Source: Notospermus geniculatus
Lineage: Eukaryota > Nemertea > Pilidiophora > Heteronemertea > Lineidae
DNA: 64,000 bases
Assembly: GCA_002633025.1 (NCBI GenBank)
Contig: NMRB01001037.1
Span: 140,615-204,614, forward strand
Direction of reading: 5' to 3'
Position numbers and translations under genes: made by a program. A model generated the notes under the pieces. The model saw only the letters and a program-made list of their open reading frames with translations, was not told the DNA's origin and searched no databases. This document shows positions 22,577 to 33,705 of the stretch, piece by piece. Each line of letters begins with the position of its first letter. Positions within the stretch are counted from its first letter, which is position 1.

Positions 22577-22747
22577 CTGGGCAAACCGGCATCGTGACAA
22601 TCTTTTTCTGTGCTTGGATACCGGCACAGTATCGCCCACTGTACCGAGGGGCTGGGTTGGTGCAAGTTCTGTGTCGCTCTACGACTGGTGTACCACAGGT
22701 CACTGTAGGCCGACTCCACGGTGACCAAGCTGACCAGCCTCCATGGA
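22577..22747 (-). CDS. TSP1 (thrombospondin type 1) exon
   Basis: A 171-bp phase-1 exon (57 codons) with acceptor CCTTAACATTTCAG and donor CCAG|GTCTGT. The WSAWSPWS motif and VTCG are hallmark TSP1 features, and VERHRTC, YSGRYCAG and MPVCP supply later cysteines. The cysteine normally before VTCG is replaced (WSRPTVTC), as is the fifth (the IVTM segment), so one whole disulfide is absent while the other two pairs remain. It is the most upstream exon recognised in the gene. No signal-peptide exon is visible in the window. Confidence 0.88.
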
Positions 22748-22869
22748 CTGAAATGTTAAGGATATTAAACAAGATGACATTGTGAATGTCTGATCGTTCC
22801 CGTTTGTTTAAGAGCACCCTAGAGGCATGACAGGCAGCCTGCTCGCACCCATTTTGATGTGCTCAAAAA

Positions 22870-23105
22870 TCAAATCATCAAGTCTGACCTTGACCTTGAC
22901 CTCTGATCATCAAGATCATTGCATAATGAAAATGGGCATCCTCAATAACCGAATAGTGGGTGATATCACGCCTCTACCTCTACCATAGGAAGAGATATTT
23001 CAAATTATCAAAGAATGACCTTGACCTTGACCTCTGATCATCAAGGTCATTGCATAATCGAAATGGGCATCCACAGTAACCCGAGTATGGGTGATATCAT
23101 GCCTC
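22870..23105. repeat. ~125-bp tandem repeat with stacked GACCTTGACCTTGACC
   Basis: Two units start at about 22870 and 22998: GACCTTGACCTTGACCTCTG, ATCATCAAG.TCATTGCAT, AAATGGGCATCC and GGGTGATATCA. Related copies in the opposite orientation lie at 230-510 and near 50430-50560. Confidence 0.75.
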
Positions 23106-23106
23106 T

Positions 23107-23780
23107 GCCCTGTAGTTCACTAGCCCGGCGACAGGTGCGCTGCATGCGCTGACTCTTCGGTCATTTCTATTATGGCACACATTGTTGGAGGCGCGAAAAC
23201 GAGGTCACTTAATAGCTGCGCCATCTGTAGTCATGCTAAGAACTATGAAAACACGGGGATTTAGAAAAGCACGGCGCGAGCTTGCCGTGTTTCAAATACC
23301 CGTGTTTTTCAGACACGGGTTTTCTTGAAGCCCGGCAATTCATAGGTGTGACCGCAAAAAAACGGGGTTTTATGTAGTATAACCACGGCTATATATGCCG
23401 TGGTTACACTACATAAAAATACCCGTGTTTTTCCAGACCCGTGTCAACCCCGTGTGTACGAAAATCCCGGCGAGAGGTCACACCACTACATTGTAGTTAA
23501 GTCGCCCGGCGACAGTTGCGCTGCATGCACTGACTCTTCAGTCATTTCTCTATTGGCCCACATTGTTGGAGGCGCGAAAACGACGTCACTTAATGGCTGC
23601 GCCATCTGTAGCCGTGCTAAACAACTAATGAGACACGGGGATTTCGAAAAGCACGGCGAGATTGCCGTGTTCCAGAAACCCGTGTTTTTCAGACACGGGT
23701 TTCTTGAAGCCCGGCAATTCATAGGTGTGACCGCAAAAAACCCGGCGATTTTATGTAGTGTAACCACGGCTATATTCATA
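23107..23780. repeat. Duplicated hairpin-rich element
   Basis: Two ~290-bp copies (start about 23107 and 23495) share GCGCTGCATGC, ACATTGTTGGAGGCGCGAAA, CCCGTGTTTTTCAGACACGG and AAGCCCGGCAATTCATAGGT. Between them CACGGCTATATATGCCGTG forms a palindrome. The ACACGGG/CCCGTGT words pair extensively, so the transcript would fold strongly. No coding region. Confidence 0.65.
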
Positions 23781-24403
23781 TCATTAACCTGAAGCCACGT
23801 GTGATAGAATCTAATGTTCCCGTCCTTCTGCTGCCCCCCCCCCCCCTGCATTTTTTTGTCACAGGATTAAGGGTCTTGGTCTCTCTCTACACAGGGTGGG
23901 CAAAAAAAAGCGCAACATGGCATGCATGGGGAGCCCAATTTTGGTCTGGAGACCAGGGCCCGGTTGTTAGAAAGTCCGTTATCTTTAACATATCGTCAGG
24001 CCTAACGAGTCGTTAATTCCCCTAACGATACGTTATGAAACAAACCGTTATTTATTTGTTGCTAGAAAGAAATTTCAGGTCACGTTAGCTAACGATGAGC
24101 TCAATCAAATGCAATCTACTGCCCATTTCTTCATGGAATCATTGAGAATGTATGGTCAGCATTGCAAGCTTCGCCCACTTGTCTTCATGATAATGACTGT
24201 GTAGTCATGTGATCTCCACAGGCACTTGGACCTGTGATATGCTATATGGGATGCAGAGTTAACCAAAAATAATAACACCCACATTGTAAAGATGAGTGGT
24301 TTTATTGATATCTTTTGGATGTGATCTGCAAACTATATGTAAAGATATGTTTTGTGATCTTCCTGAAAATTATCACATTGTTTTTTAAGGCTTGGTTCCT
24401 GTC

Positions 24404-24724
24404 ATGACGATGGAGGAGGAGGAAGTGCAGCGCCTCTGCACTAAAGCTTCAGGTACCCTGACCGATCTAGGGATGTTCGCCGAGTTGAGTGACATCGAAT
24501 CACCCAGATCAATGGCACGGAGGATTGAAAGTTCTGGTTGTCGTGCCCGTAAATCTGTGAAACAAAGAAAAAAGAAGTCAAAGTCGTCTGATACTCCACC
24601 ATGTACAGCTGGAAAACAAGACAAGTGTGGACACTGTGACCGTCAGCATAAATTGATTGACAGTGAGATTAATAACAATGAACTGAGAAGGCGTGTTCTG
24701 GAGCAAATGAAACTAACGAAGTAA
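24404..24724 (+). CDS. Plus-strand ORF inside the Harbinger element, possible partner-protein exon
   Basis: About 106 codons from ATG. A possible acceptor TTGTTTTTTAAG precedes it at 24379-24390, so it may be a terminal exon rather than a complete gene. The protein is charged, with a lysine-rich stretch (RKSVKQRKKKSKSS) that could be a nuclear signal, a CGHCDRQH pair of cysteines and a C-terminal helix (NNNELRRRVLEQMKL). Harbinger elements normally encode a second Myb/SANT-type DNA-binding protein; this could be its C-terminus, but no SANT motif is visible. Confidence 0.45.
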   Translation: MTMEEEEVQRLCTKASGTLTDLGMFAELSDIESPRSMARRIESSGCRARKSVKQRKKKSKSSDTPPCTAGKQDKCGHCDRQHKLIDSEINNNELRRRVLEQMKLTK

Positions 24725-24863
24725 TTTTGATAAAATTCCGTGTGCACCGGACACTGTATCAAGTTGATATATTGATATTTTATATTATTACTTCTTTCAA
24801 AGTTATTAAAAATTTAGTCATGTTTATGTGTGAGTTTTCATCACAAACATCCACATACCTTAC

Positions 24864-26740
24864 TTAATGATGTTGAAAGTAAGTATTGGCCACAAAGTTT
24901 CTGACATGGCGACCATCTTCGTGTCCCTCGTAGCGGAATGGCTGTGGTGGTTCAGGTCCAGGAATCAATGGGCCATCCGGTAGTGGTTCCTTGAGGTGGA
25001 TCGCCAAATTGTGCAGGACAGCACACGCAACAATAATTCTGCAGACTCTGTCAGTCAGGCTGCATCCTTATCTCGAGGTGGAGACAACCAAGTCTTCTTT
25101 TCAAAATCCCAAAGCATCTTTCAATTGTTGCCCTTGTTCTTTTCTGCGCACGGTTGTACCTTCTTTCAGTGTCGGTTGCTGGTATGAGGAAGGGTGTGAG
25201 AAGGAATGGTCTGCACGGATATCCACTGTCCCCAAGGAGATACCCTTCTTCAATGCCATGGTTGTCTGTCTACATATCGAATAGGAAAAAAAATTGCAGT
25301 GATTAGTATGCCTATAAGTAAGGCAGACTATTTCCTGGGGGATTTTTTCCTACTTTACCAGTATACCAAAGAGGGGGATTTTTTCTATTTGAACAAAGGA
25401 GTGGATTTTATTCTGGGGGATTTTTTCAGCGTACCTGCTGATATTCTTCAATCTGACTCTGCCGAATAATGAAAGAATCATGGGTTGATCCTGGCCATTT
25501 CGCTACAATATTCAGAATTTCACCTGGAATGAAAGGAAACAAAATATCATTGAGTAACTCTGCTCTGTATATACCGGTATATTTTATTGCAAGGCCTACC
25601 ATAATATAGGCCTACAAAGGCAAAGTTAATTTCATGATCACAGTGAATGAATACTCCCCAGTGCATTGTTATCAGCTGAGCATATAAAAAAGAATTTGAA
25701 TTTGAATTCAACATTGTAATTGTGTCGATGTTTGCATCCCATACAATCGCATGCAACATTGAACTTGTTGACCTCTGAAGTAAAAGAAACAGTATGGCTG
25801 CTTGCAATGCTGAATGAACAGTGATATGAGAAACATGCTATGCAGAATTTCAATCGCTTCTGACTTAGCTAGACATATTTTACCTATATCATGATATCAT
25901 GCATCATTAGGGCCTACTGCACTTCATGTCATCAAAACATAAGCCCTTGTGGCCTGCAGTGAGTGGCACTGGCCTATGGAACAGTGCAATGCCAGCATGG
26001 CCAGTGGCCGGCAGTGCTCTGCTGAGTGCATGCAGAGTGCACAGGAGGCTAGTAGCATAGGTTTAGTAGGCCTGTGTGTGCTGTGTAGGTAGGCCTCTTT
26101 GGCTACTTACCGGTACATTTGTGGTCACACACCGCCTGTACATTGATACCGGTACCGGTACTGTGAAAATGAGCACGGTTCACGAATGCTGTTTCGTATC
26201 CGGGCCTCTGTTGAGCTTCATCGCCTTGCTCCAACCAGTCAGCAGGTGTAGAGGGTGCTTGGATTTGAATGTGAGTGCAGTCAATGCATCCACATACATT
26301 GGGGAAGCCGCCCATTTCAAAAAATCCGTGCTTGATTTCATATTTGAGGGCAGGTGTTGCTGGTCACTTGATGAAGTTGTCAGCTTGTCTTGATAAAAGG
26401 TCCGACACATTGGCAATCACCCTTGATGTGGTCCCCTTGTTTACACCAAAGTTGTCGCCAATCGATTGCAGTTTATCACCACTTGCATAATATTTTAATG
26501 CAATCAAGACTTGGGTGACAGTGCTCAAGCTTTGAGTTCTGTGAGTGGGCCGTGACAGATCATCATTCAGCAGGAACAAATAAAATTGATGCCTTCTCTT
26601 CCAAATCTGAATCTTTCCCAGATGGCAGTATCACCTTCAAAATCGATAAGTGGGCAGACTTTTCTCCTGAAAGTCCTCCTTTGGCGTTCTAGTTGAAAAT
26701 TGTAGAGCAATTCATCATGAAGAAGGAGCCTGGCGGCCAT
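24864..26740 (-). pseudogene. HARBI1-like DDE transposase, broken
   Basis: The gene begins at the ATG at 26738-26740. Segments are an N-terminal region (AIWERFRFG), an HTH region (IGDNFGVNKGTTSRVI), [15 protein letters not shown] holding the first catalytic Asp, and an exon at 25435-25523 with VAKWPGSTHDSF (second Asp region). The last exon, about 24864-25260, has LLGDSGYP and [11 protein letters not shown]. Introns have GTAAGT and GTACGC donors. Damage includes a 1-base frameshift near 26590, an in-frame TGA at 26361-26363 after FIK, and a TGAC duplication frameshift near 25050. A 12-base insertion (26147-26160 region) adds four residues after HFHS. A GGGGGATTTTTTC repeat lies in the intron at 25335-25430. 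Confidence 0.85.
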
Positions 26741-26867
26741 TTTGTTTTCCCCTGACGACGGCCTAACGATGGCTTAACGCTGCCCCCTAGCTCCGTTAAA
26801 TCTAACAGGAAGTTAACGTGAAGATAACGATCGTTAAAGTTAACGAACTTTCTAGCAACAGACATTA

Positions 26868-27755
26868 GAGTTGTTATCTATTCATGACTGTCAGGGGCTT
26901 AGTACTGTCAGAAAAATGTTACATCACCCCTTATGTAAATGCCCCCTTTTTATATAGGCCCTAAAACCACGTCAATCATGGGTATTGTATGATGGTGTGA
27001 TGTCTGTTTCAATAGAATTTAATATCTTATGAATCGATGATCCTTATGATCATACACAGACCATTATTTTGGGTTAAATGCCCTCTGGCCTTTGCCCCTT
27101 TGCGGTCGGATGGAACACTTCTAGGCATTGCTTACGAAGGGAATTATGCTGCACTACTTTTCGAGAAGAGGATTTGGAACATTTACAATGCACTGTTCTC
27201 CCCCCACCCCCACCCCATGTGGGGCCCAATTCTTGCATTATCATTGTCAAACTGATGTAGCCTACAGCCTGTTGATACGCCTCAATTTCTTCATTGGTGA
27301 CCGCATCAGGCTGCAACCTTCTCGCTTTCATGGGCCTAGCCATTGTAATAATGTCACACACTCGGACACAGTCACCCAACTGATCTTTAGACTGATCTTC
27401 TGATAGTCATACATGACAGTCAGGGCGAATACAATGGCCTGATCATCAGCCTTGACAGTCATTGCTTACTTCTTCAGTTTCATTGTCCTCGAGAGCGGCA
27501 CAAAAAAGCATTGGGGCAAGCCAGCTTTATGGAAAGACCCAATACTCGATCAACCATTAATCCACCTCAGTCGTGGTTATTGTTGGGTAACTATCTGAGC
27601 TTGGTAGGGCATACACTTTGCCAAATTATAGGGTCAATTATTACATGGTCATTGGAACATGGTGGTCAGTATTATATAATCGCTCAGGTCACATTTTCTG
27701 ACAGTATTGGACCCCTGACAGTCATGAATAGATAACAACTCTAATAACGGATCGT
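26868..27755. mobile_element. Nested inverted-repeat element in the Harbinger right end
   Basis: ~58-bp terminal arms match in inverse: AGAGTTGTTATCTATTCATG at the left and CATGAATAGATAACAACTCT at the right, extending through GACTGTCAGGGG and ACTGTCAGAAAA. The ~890-bp interior has no convincing ORF. It splits the TAACG-rich terminal region of the host Harbinger. Confidence 0.65.
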
Positions 27756-27904
27756 TAGACTTAACGCAGGCCTAACGCTAAGTTAACGAATCGTTAGAGA
27801 TAACGTACTTTCTAACAACTGGGCCCAGGTGTGTGTGATGTCCATTTCAAACCCAGTACTAACCTGATAACAAGTAGGTCAGGGTAGGATTATGCCCGTT
27901 GTAG

Positions 27905-28288
27905 ACAACCTCGTCCCCAGGGGTATAGTTCGCTCAGACAACCTCGGACCACTCGCTCACTAACCCCTGGAATCAGCTTCGGTTGATAATCCAGGAATCT
28001 TGGACTAAGTATAGGTGGCAGCACGAGTCAAAATAATCAATTTGAAATACTACGGTAACTTGTGCTTTTTAAAATTCTTTTTACAACAAATCATCAAACC
28101 TGGATATATAGATAACCTTCTGGATTGATCCAAAATATTTTGAAAATTTCTTTGGGTATATTCTTGGATATATTTGACGGTTTCCCGTCAACCAATCACG
28201 TGCGTTAAATCCAAAGCTGATGCCAGGGGTTAGTGACGCGACCGCCATATTGTCAGAAAGCGAACGACCCCTGGGAACGAGGTTGCGT
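27905..28288. mobile_element. ~380-bp MITE with ~75-bp inverted arms
   Basis: Left arm AACCTCGTCCCCAGGGG...CACTAACCCCTGGAATCAG and right arm CTGATGCCAGGGGTTAGTG...CCCCTGGGAACGAGGTT are inverse copies. The interior is AT-rich. It abuts the next element at 28285. Confidence 0.65.
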
Positions 28289-29292
28289 TGTACACGGTCC
28301 AATGTTTTATTACTAGCTTTTAGTAATAACTTTTCGTACGATTTTTCTGCTATGGGCCCGGTTGTTCACGGTAATAAATTTTACTGCCTTTTCGAAAATG
28401 CCATCCGTCCAGTCAAGGTTACTGCCCGCAATGGCTCCCGTGCAGCTGCTACAACCATTATTTTAGCAAGCACAACCGTCCTGAATTTCGACATGGCCAA
28501 ATATTATGTCATGGTACAGGCTACCGGTGCAAGGATTACTTCATTGCGGTTGCTTATTTTGGTCAACGGTTACATAATACAATTCAAAATCAGTCCACGA
28601 CAGGCCTGCATGGATAGATTTAACTCTCCTACCCGCAAAATCCGCGTAGGACGCATAAACATTGTTTGACCCACAAGGGTTTAATTGTACTAAAATAATA
28701 TTACCCCGATGTACACGTTCGATTTCAGTCTAAATACTGTATCCGATGTGTTTAGTGGCCGCGGCCGGGAAGATCGTCGTGCCTAGATTTTCTAATTACA
28801 CATGTTCCCGGCAAGTTATAAAATGCAATCCAACAAAATGGCCCGTAGTAGTGAATGATTCGCAATCCTACAAAGGTCATGTTCGACAACTACCTCGGCA
28901 TGGAGAATTGAAGAGAAAATAACATACCAAGTTCATAGAAACAAGATTTATTGAAGCTTGACTCGCGTTTCATTTATGGGAAAAACGACATGGGACGTCT
29001 GACTAATGTGGCTGTGTAAAGTTCGGCTTCAAGGACATTTTTGTTACGCCTATGCGCTCTGCTTGCTGGCCGGGAACGTGTATAATTAGAAAATCTAGGC
29101 ACGACGATCTTCCCGGCCGCGGTCACTAAACACATCGGATACAGTATTTCATTTAGTACTAAAAAAATAGGACAGGTCCTATTATGGTAATATTTTTTTG
29201 TAATAGAAAATTTCATCAAATTTCCCGTTGCACACGGGCCAATTTTTTAGTACAGAAATTTTATTACTAAAAAATTGGACCGTGTACAACGG
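28285..29292. mobile_element. ~1-kb inverted-repeat element with nested palindrome
   Basis: Terminal repeats GTTGTACACGGTCCAAT and ATTGGACCGTGTACAAC. Inside, arms at 28733-28812 and 29062-29146 are inverse copies (CCGCGGCCGGGAAGATCGTC / GACGATCTTCCCGGCCGCGG), unusually GC-rich against an AT-rich background. The left portion is duplicated at 21905-22190. No ORF with a recognisable domain. Confidence 0.65.
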
Positions 29293-30726
29293 GCATTAGT
29301 CATGAGTAGGCCAGGCCTGGTATTCATAAAGCTACTTAAGTCAAAGCAGTGCGAACAAACCCCTCCTTAAAGCTGACGTGAATGAACAAAAACTGGAGAT
29401 TCCAGCTTTGAAAAAGACCACCACGCCACGGTGGTGGTCAAGAGAAATACAAACGACCATAAGACACTTTAAAAGCACCTCCAGAACATGATAGACTACC
29501 AGCATATTTGGTGGCGCCACTGTATTCTCCACGAGTCCGTCAATGGAGTAACATCGAGCGATGGCGTCCCAATGACGTCAGCAGGTCGAAGGCGTTATGT
29601 TCTTTCGGAACCAGAGAGGAAAGTTGATCACCANTATATTCTTAATGTAAGGAATTTCAATTTTTATTTTCAAATAAATTTTTATGTTTTTTTCATCCTC
29701 CGCCATGAACGTAATACAGACAAAACTTCGAGAACTAGGAAAAAAAGTTTTATTTTTATTTTTTTTCCGCCCTCCGCTGCAAAGGGGTGGTGAAAAAAAT
29801 CCGCGAACCAACTTATAAAAAAAGTCTGGCCTTAGATTTGAGACACCTCCGATGCAGTCTTATCTTTAGGTAGATTGGCTTATTTGCTTTGAATCATTCA
29901 TTTTTGGCAATTTAATCGAAGGAGATGGCCACTCTAATGTTTGCTGCACAGTTTGAGATTGAAGGGAGGCGGGCAATGCGTTGCGAACGCGTTTTGTTTG
30001 CAAAAGAGTGCATTTTGATCTTGAACTTTATCAACGATATCGGTCGATCGACAGTCACTTTTATTGGATTCTAAGTTGATGCTATTCGCACTAGTTGATG
30101 ACCCGATTTTTGTATCCTAATACACCTATCTCATTCGCGCATTGTGTTTTTTGCGACGAAGGCTTCCTTAAAAACTTGGCTTTCTCTTCGTCTTGATGTC
30201 CCTCCTTGACGGCAATACAACTATTTATAGCAAAATTACATAACACAGCCTTGGGACTGACTGTAATAGTTGCGAGTCAACCACTTGGACACTCGCCAAA
30301 CCGCAAAAAATGAACATCCCGACCATGAAATGTGACATAGGCCCGTAGCAACGACATGTGCGCGCCATTTAGTATTCATTATGGTATTGGTGTTATTTTC
30401 TGAGACATGCTGTATGAGCATCACCCGTGGCTCAGGTGGCGCCATCTCTCCGGAAGTGGATGAGTTAGTCGACGCAATCTGCGTTACGGGGGTCCATGTA
30501 GCATGCCTCCCCTCGTCAACGAATTGCGTGATATTATGCCCGATTTCGTAATAAATGATGAAAGGGACTCCAAATGTTGTTTAAGAACTTTGTCAAGAAT
30601 GCAATAGACTGGTCGTATGACACGGAGCATACATAGGTAACGCAGATATCGGCAAGTTTGTGCACTGTACCCAACCGGAAGTAGATGATTCGAGTAGGCT
30701 AGTCTAGTTCCGAGTACTGCCGGAAG
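29293..30726. other. Intergenic stretch before the BEL/Pao element; no gene recognised
   Basis: There is an assembly n at 29634, a T/A-rich tract at 29640-29770, and no MITE with two recognisable ends. 29318-29340 carries GGTATTCATAAAGCTACTTA, a half-copy of the hairpin family at 5588. The 5' LTR of the following retrotransposon may start here, but I could not pair it with a 3' copy. Confidence 0.4.
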
Positions 30727-32207
30727 ATGTCGCATGCTGGGATGTCGCCACGTGGTCGTGGATGGCTTGGAATTGCGGGTTTCGGTGAACGTGATGAAGC
30801 CCCTGCAGCAAGGCAGCAGGAGGAACGTCATTCAAGTCCTGTGGAACGTTGGTTGAAGGATCAAAGTCGTGTTAGGAGGCCAAACACCAGGATAGATTGG
30901 GAGGGTGTACAGAGAGAAAAGACATTGCAGATAAGGAAGGCCCTTGGACAGTTGAAAGGTAGGGTTTTGAGGAAAGTTCAACGTTTGGAGGAACAACTTA
31001 TTGATATGCATGCGCCAGAGCAGATTGAGAGAGCTGAGGATGAATTGACCATAGCGATGGGGAAACTTCAGGCTGAGTTAGAAAAGTATATAAAGGTGGC
31101 GAATCCGGGAGACCAGGATGATGTCGTCAGAGGTTACTTCGACACAGGCCGGAGAGTAAAGTCGGTGTTAGGGGCTTGTGAGGCACAGAAGGATTTCCTA
31201 ACTAGGAGACTGAAATCGGCAGCTCGACAAAAGGTTAACGCCCCATTTGCTCAACAGGACGTTAAAGCGGAACTGTTGGAACAGGTCGCCAGTGTGAGTC
31301 AAGTTGGATCTGGCATGTCCGGTAGTCATGTGGGATCAGCGTCTCGTGCCTCAAGCAGATCGAGTGTCTCCTTAAAGGCTAAGGGGGCCCAGGTGGAAGC
31401 CGAACTAGCCAGGAAAAGACTACAGTTGTCCCAAGAACGCATGGAACTGGAGCTAAAACGACAGGAGTTGCAGAGGCAAACCGAATTGGAAGCTCTTAGG
31501 AAGGATGCAGAACTGAAAAGAATGCAAGCTGAGAATGAGGCTAGGGTCGAGGTTGAAAGAGCCCAGGAGGAACTGGAAATCAAGGAGCTGTCTGCTAAAC
31601 TGTGGGAAAAGGCTGGACAGGATCAATTTGCTGCAGGTAGGAAATTTAATTCTTCTGTCTCTGGGCCTGTGGCACCACAGCTTAATCCGGAAGCGCCCTC
31701 TTTTACCCGGGGATTGGAGTCGAAAGAAGCCAGGCCTGTCATGGGGGGAGAGGTTGACCGTCCAATGATGCATGGCAACGTGATGACATCCGACGTCAGG
31801 GGTAATGATAAAGTGGAGCCACTGGTGAAATTAGAACCTAGGGTACATGTACAGCAGGATCAACAGCAGAATTTAAAGCCGAACTGTACATACAATGGTG
31901 GCGCCCAGGGATGTAATCTAGCACCGCTCAACCCCGGTTACCCACAGGGTTTTGGGACTTGTTTACCTTCTCCACCGGACATTAACCTCACAATTGCTCA
32001 AACTTTGGAGCGGATAACTTCACATTCAGAGTTGTCATCACCTCCAGTCATGATGTTCGATGGAAACTCAGCAGATTATCCGAAATTCATAAAGAACTTT
32101 AATGACCGTGTAGCAGTGAAGCCATTTACTGAGAGCTTTAAGTTGTCGCAGCTGGTTCTATGCACCAAGGGTGAAGCAAGGAAAGCTATTGTTCACTCAA
32201 CGCTTTT
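30727..32207 (+). pseudogene. BEL/Pao retrotransposon gag (5' part), interrupted
   Basis: An open frame from the ATG at 30727. The N-terminal half is highly charged with a long coiled-coil (about residues 205-300: many ELKRQELQRQTELEAL-type heptads). Near the C-terminus VMMFDGNSADYPKFIKNF and LSQLVLCTKGEARKAI match the gag-like domain of Pao elements (DUF1759 type). The frame is cut at about 32207, where a LINE 3' end begins, and gag sequence resumes at 32880 with the zinc-binding part. This is the start of a 7.8-kb element on the plus strand. Confidence 0.85.
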
Positions 32208-32878
32208 AAATATAGCATCCGTGAATATATCAGGGGTAGACCTAATTCATTGACGACTCCAAAATTAAACCTTACTCGACCCCATGAAATTGCTCTTAAT
32301 CAATGCAGATCGGATCTTTTCTTTCGCAGTCACTTATTTGCTCACAATTTCACCACAGTCCCTGATCCAAGCTGTCGATGTGGGGCCACATCTCAAACTA
32401 CAGCTCATGTTTTCCTTCGATGTCCATTACTTGACGATCTTCGCGATACTTTTTTCCAGGACCTTGCTAATATTGTCAGACAAACCAATCAGTATGACAT
32501 TGGAACGTTCCATAGTCTCAATATTCGGGATAAGGTCTTCACTCTTCTTTTTGGATCCGAGAGTCTCCCTGTTCCAGTTAACATCAAAATGGTTGAATGT
32601 TCAGCGAGATTCCTGTTTGCTGCCAAGACCCTACTGCAACAAGAATAGCTTCTCTTCACAGTCCACTCTCTGGCCCTCCAGATTCTAGTATTATCTTCGT
32701 AAGCAGTTTCTAGTCTTGACTACCGGCACTCCACCAACCCCTATTCCCCATATCTTATACATGTATGTTTGCTGCACTGTTATTATGTTGTCTGGTCTCG
32801 GCCATTGTAAAATGTATACTTCTATTCTCATACCAGGGACTGTAATGCCCCTTCGGCCCTGTCCCTGCTTTTTAAAAC
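32205..32878 (+). pseudogene. LINE 3' end inserted in, or joined to, BEL gag
   Basis: The frame 32208-32648 encodes the C-terminal part of a non-LTR reverse transcriptase protein, with a cysteine/histidine segment (SCRCGATSQTTAHVFLRC) homologous to the LINE at 42775-43201 (CQCGSRSQTTKHLFFHC). 32649-32878 would be its 3' UTR. An n at 32879 marks the right junction, so the right edge and any target duplication cannot be judged; this could be an insertion or a contig join. Confidence 0.75.
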
Positions 32879-32879
32879 N

Positions 32880-33705
32880 GATCACCAGATTTGGAATTGC
32901 AGTGACTTCAAGGCGAAGCAGCTCGGCTTTAGGAAAAGATTTGTCCGGAATGGTGGGTTGTGTTTCTGCTGTTTAGGAAAACACTTTGCCAAGAACTGTA
33001 AATATCAGAAGCGTTGCACGGTAGCAGGTTGTGAAAGGGATCACCACCCTTTGCTTCATGTCAGCAGTGGATCGGCATCTAAGACAGGAGAGGACAGCAA
33101 TCCTCCATCAGAGTCTGTGGATAGTAGTTCAAAGATTGGCAAGCCAAAACAAGAGTTGAATATGGGAGCACTGGACGTTGTGAAGCCAACGAGGACAGTA
33201 CTGTTGAAAGTTATTCCTGTACGTATAACAGCTGAAAATGGTAACAGTTTGACTACTTTCGCCATTCTGGACTCGGGATCGAGCGCAACCATGGTGTCGT
33301 CAGCGATAGCAGGAAAACTCGGAGTGCAGGGTACTCGAGATGTCGTGTCTGTGAACACAGTGCTCGGGAAGGGTCAGGATAAGGAGGTTGCTATAACCAG
33401 GTTAGCACTTACACCAGTTGGCGAAAAGGAACCGGAGATAACTGTTGAGAGGGCGCACGTAGTTGATACTCTACACACAGATGGACGGTACCGGCCTAAT
33501 ATATTGGATCTGTCTGATTGGGAGCATTTGAGGAAGCTTGATCTTGGCATTAAGGTTGAAGAGGAGACTATATCTGTACTTGTTGGAGAGGATGTCCCCT
33601 TGGCACATGTTGTTCTGGAGAGCATATATGGAGAACAGCCTAACCGACAACCGTATGCAGTGAAAACTCCACTGGCATGGTGTGTGGCTATGGCAAGCGG
33701 ATTGT
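32880..33705 (+). pseudogene. BEL/Pao zinc knuckle and aspartic protease
   Basis: The zinc segment CFCCLGKHFAKNCKYQKRC is followed by a second Cys/His group (CERDHHPLLH). The protease region (DUF1758 type) has FAILDSGSSATMVSS with the catalytic DSG and an LGVQGTRD strand, ending in PYAVKTPLAWCV just before the pol linker. The frame is open up to the repeat array that starts at about 33690. It is the continuation of gag from 32207. Confidence 0.85.

Larger units (their letters stand above)
23957..27825 (-). mobile_element. Harbinger DNA transposon with CAG target duplication
   Basis: The ends GGCCCGGTTGTTAGAAAGT and ACTTTCTAACAACTGGGCC are inverted and flanked by CAG at 23954-23956 and 27826-27828. 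Subterminal regions are full of TAACG words. Inside are a minus-strand HARBI1-like transposase (24864-26740), a plus-strand ORF (24404-24724) and a nested element (26868-27755) interrupting the right terminal region. The transposase carries a stop and frameshifts, so the copy is dead. Confidence 0.8.

Noticed and set aside
23107-23780. CRISPR-like repeat array
   Set aside because: Two long diverged copies with internal hairpins, no short regular repeats with unique spacers, and eukaryotic context.
25547-25853. Minus-strand ORFs between transposase exons
   Set aside because: They lie in the transposase intron and show no DDE-related or other motif.
30484-30831. 115-codon minus frame before BEL gag
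   Set aside because: It overlaps the gag start on the other strand and shows no recognisable domain.
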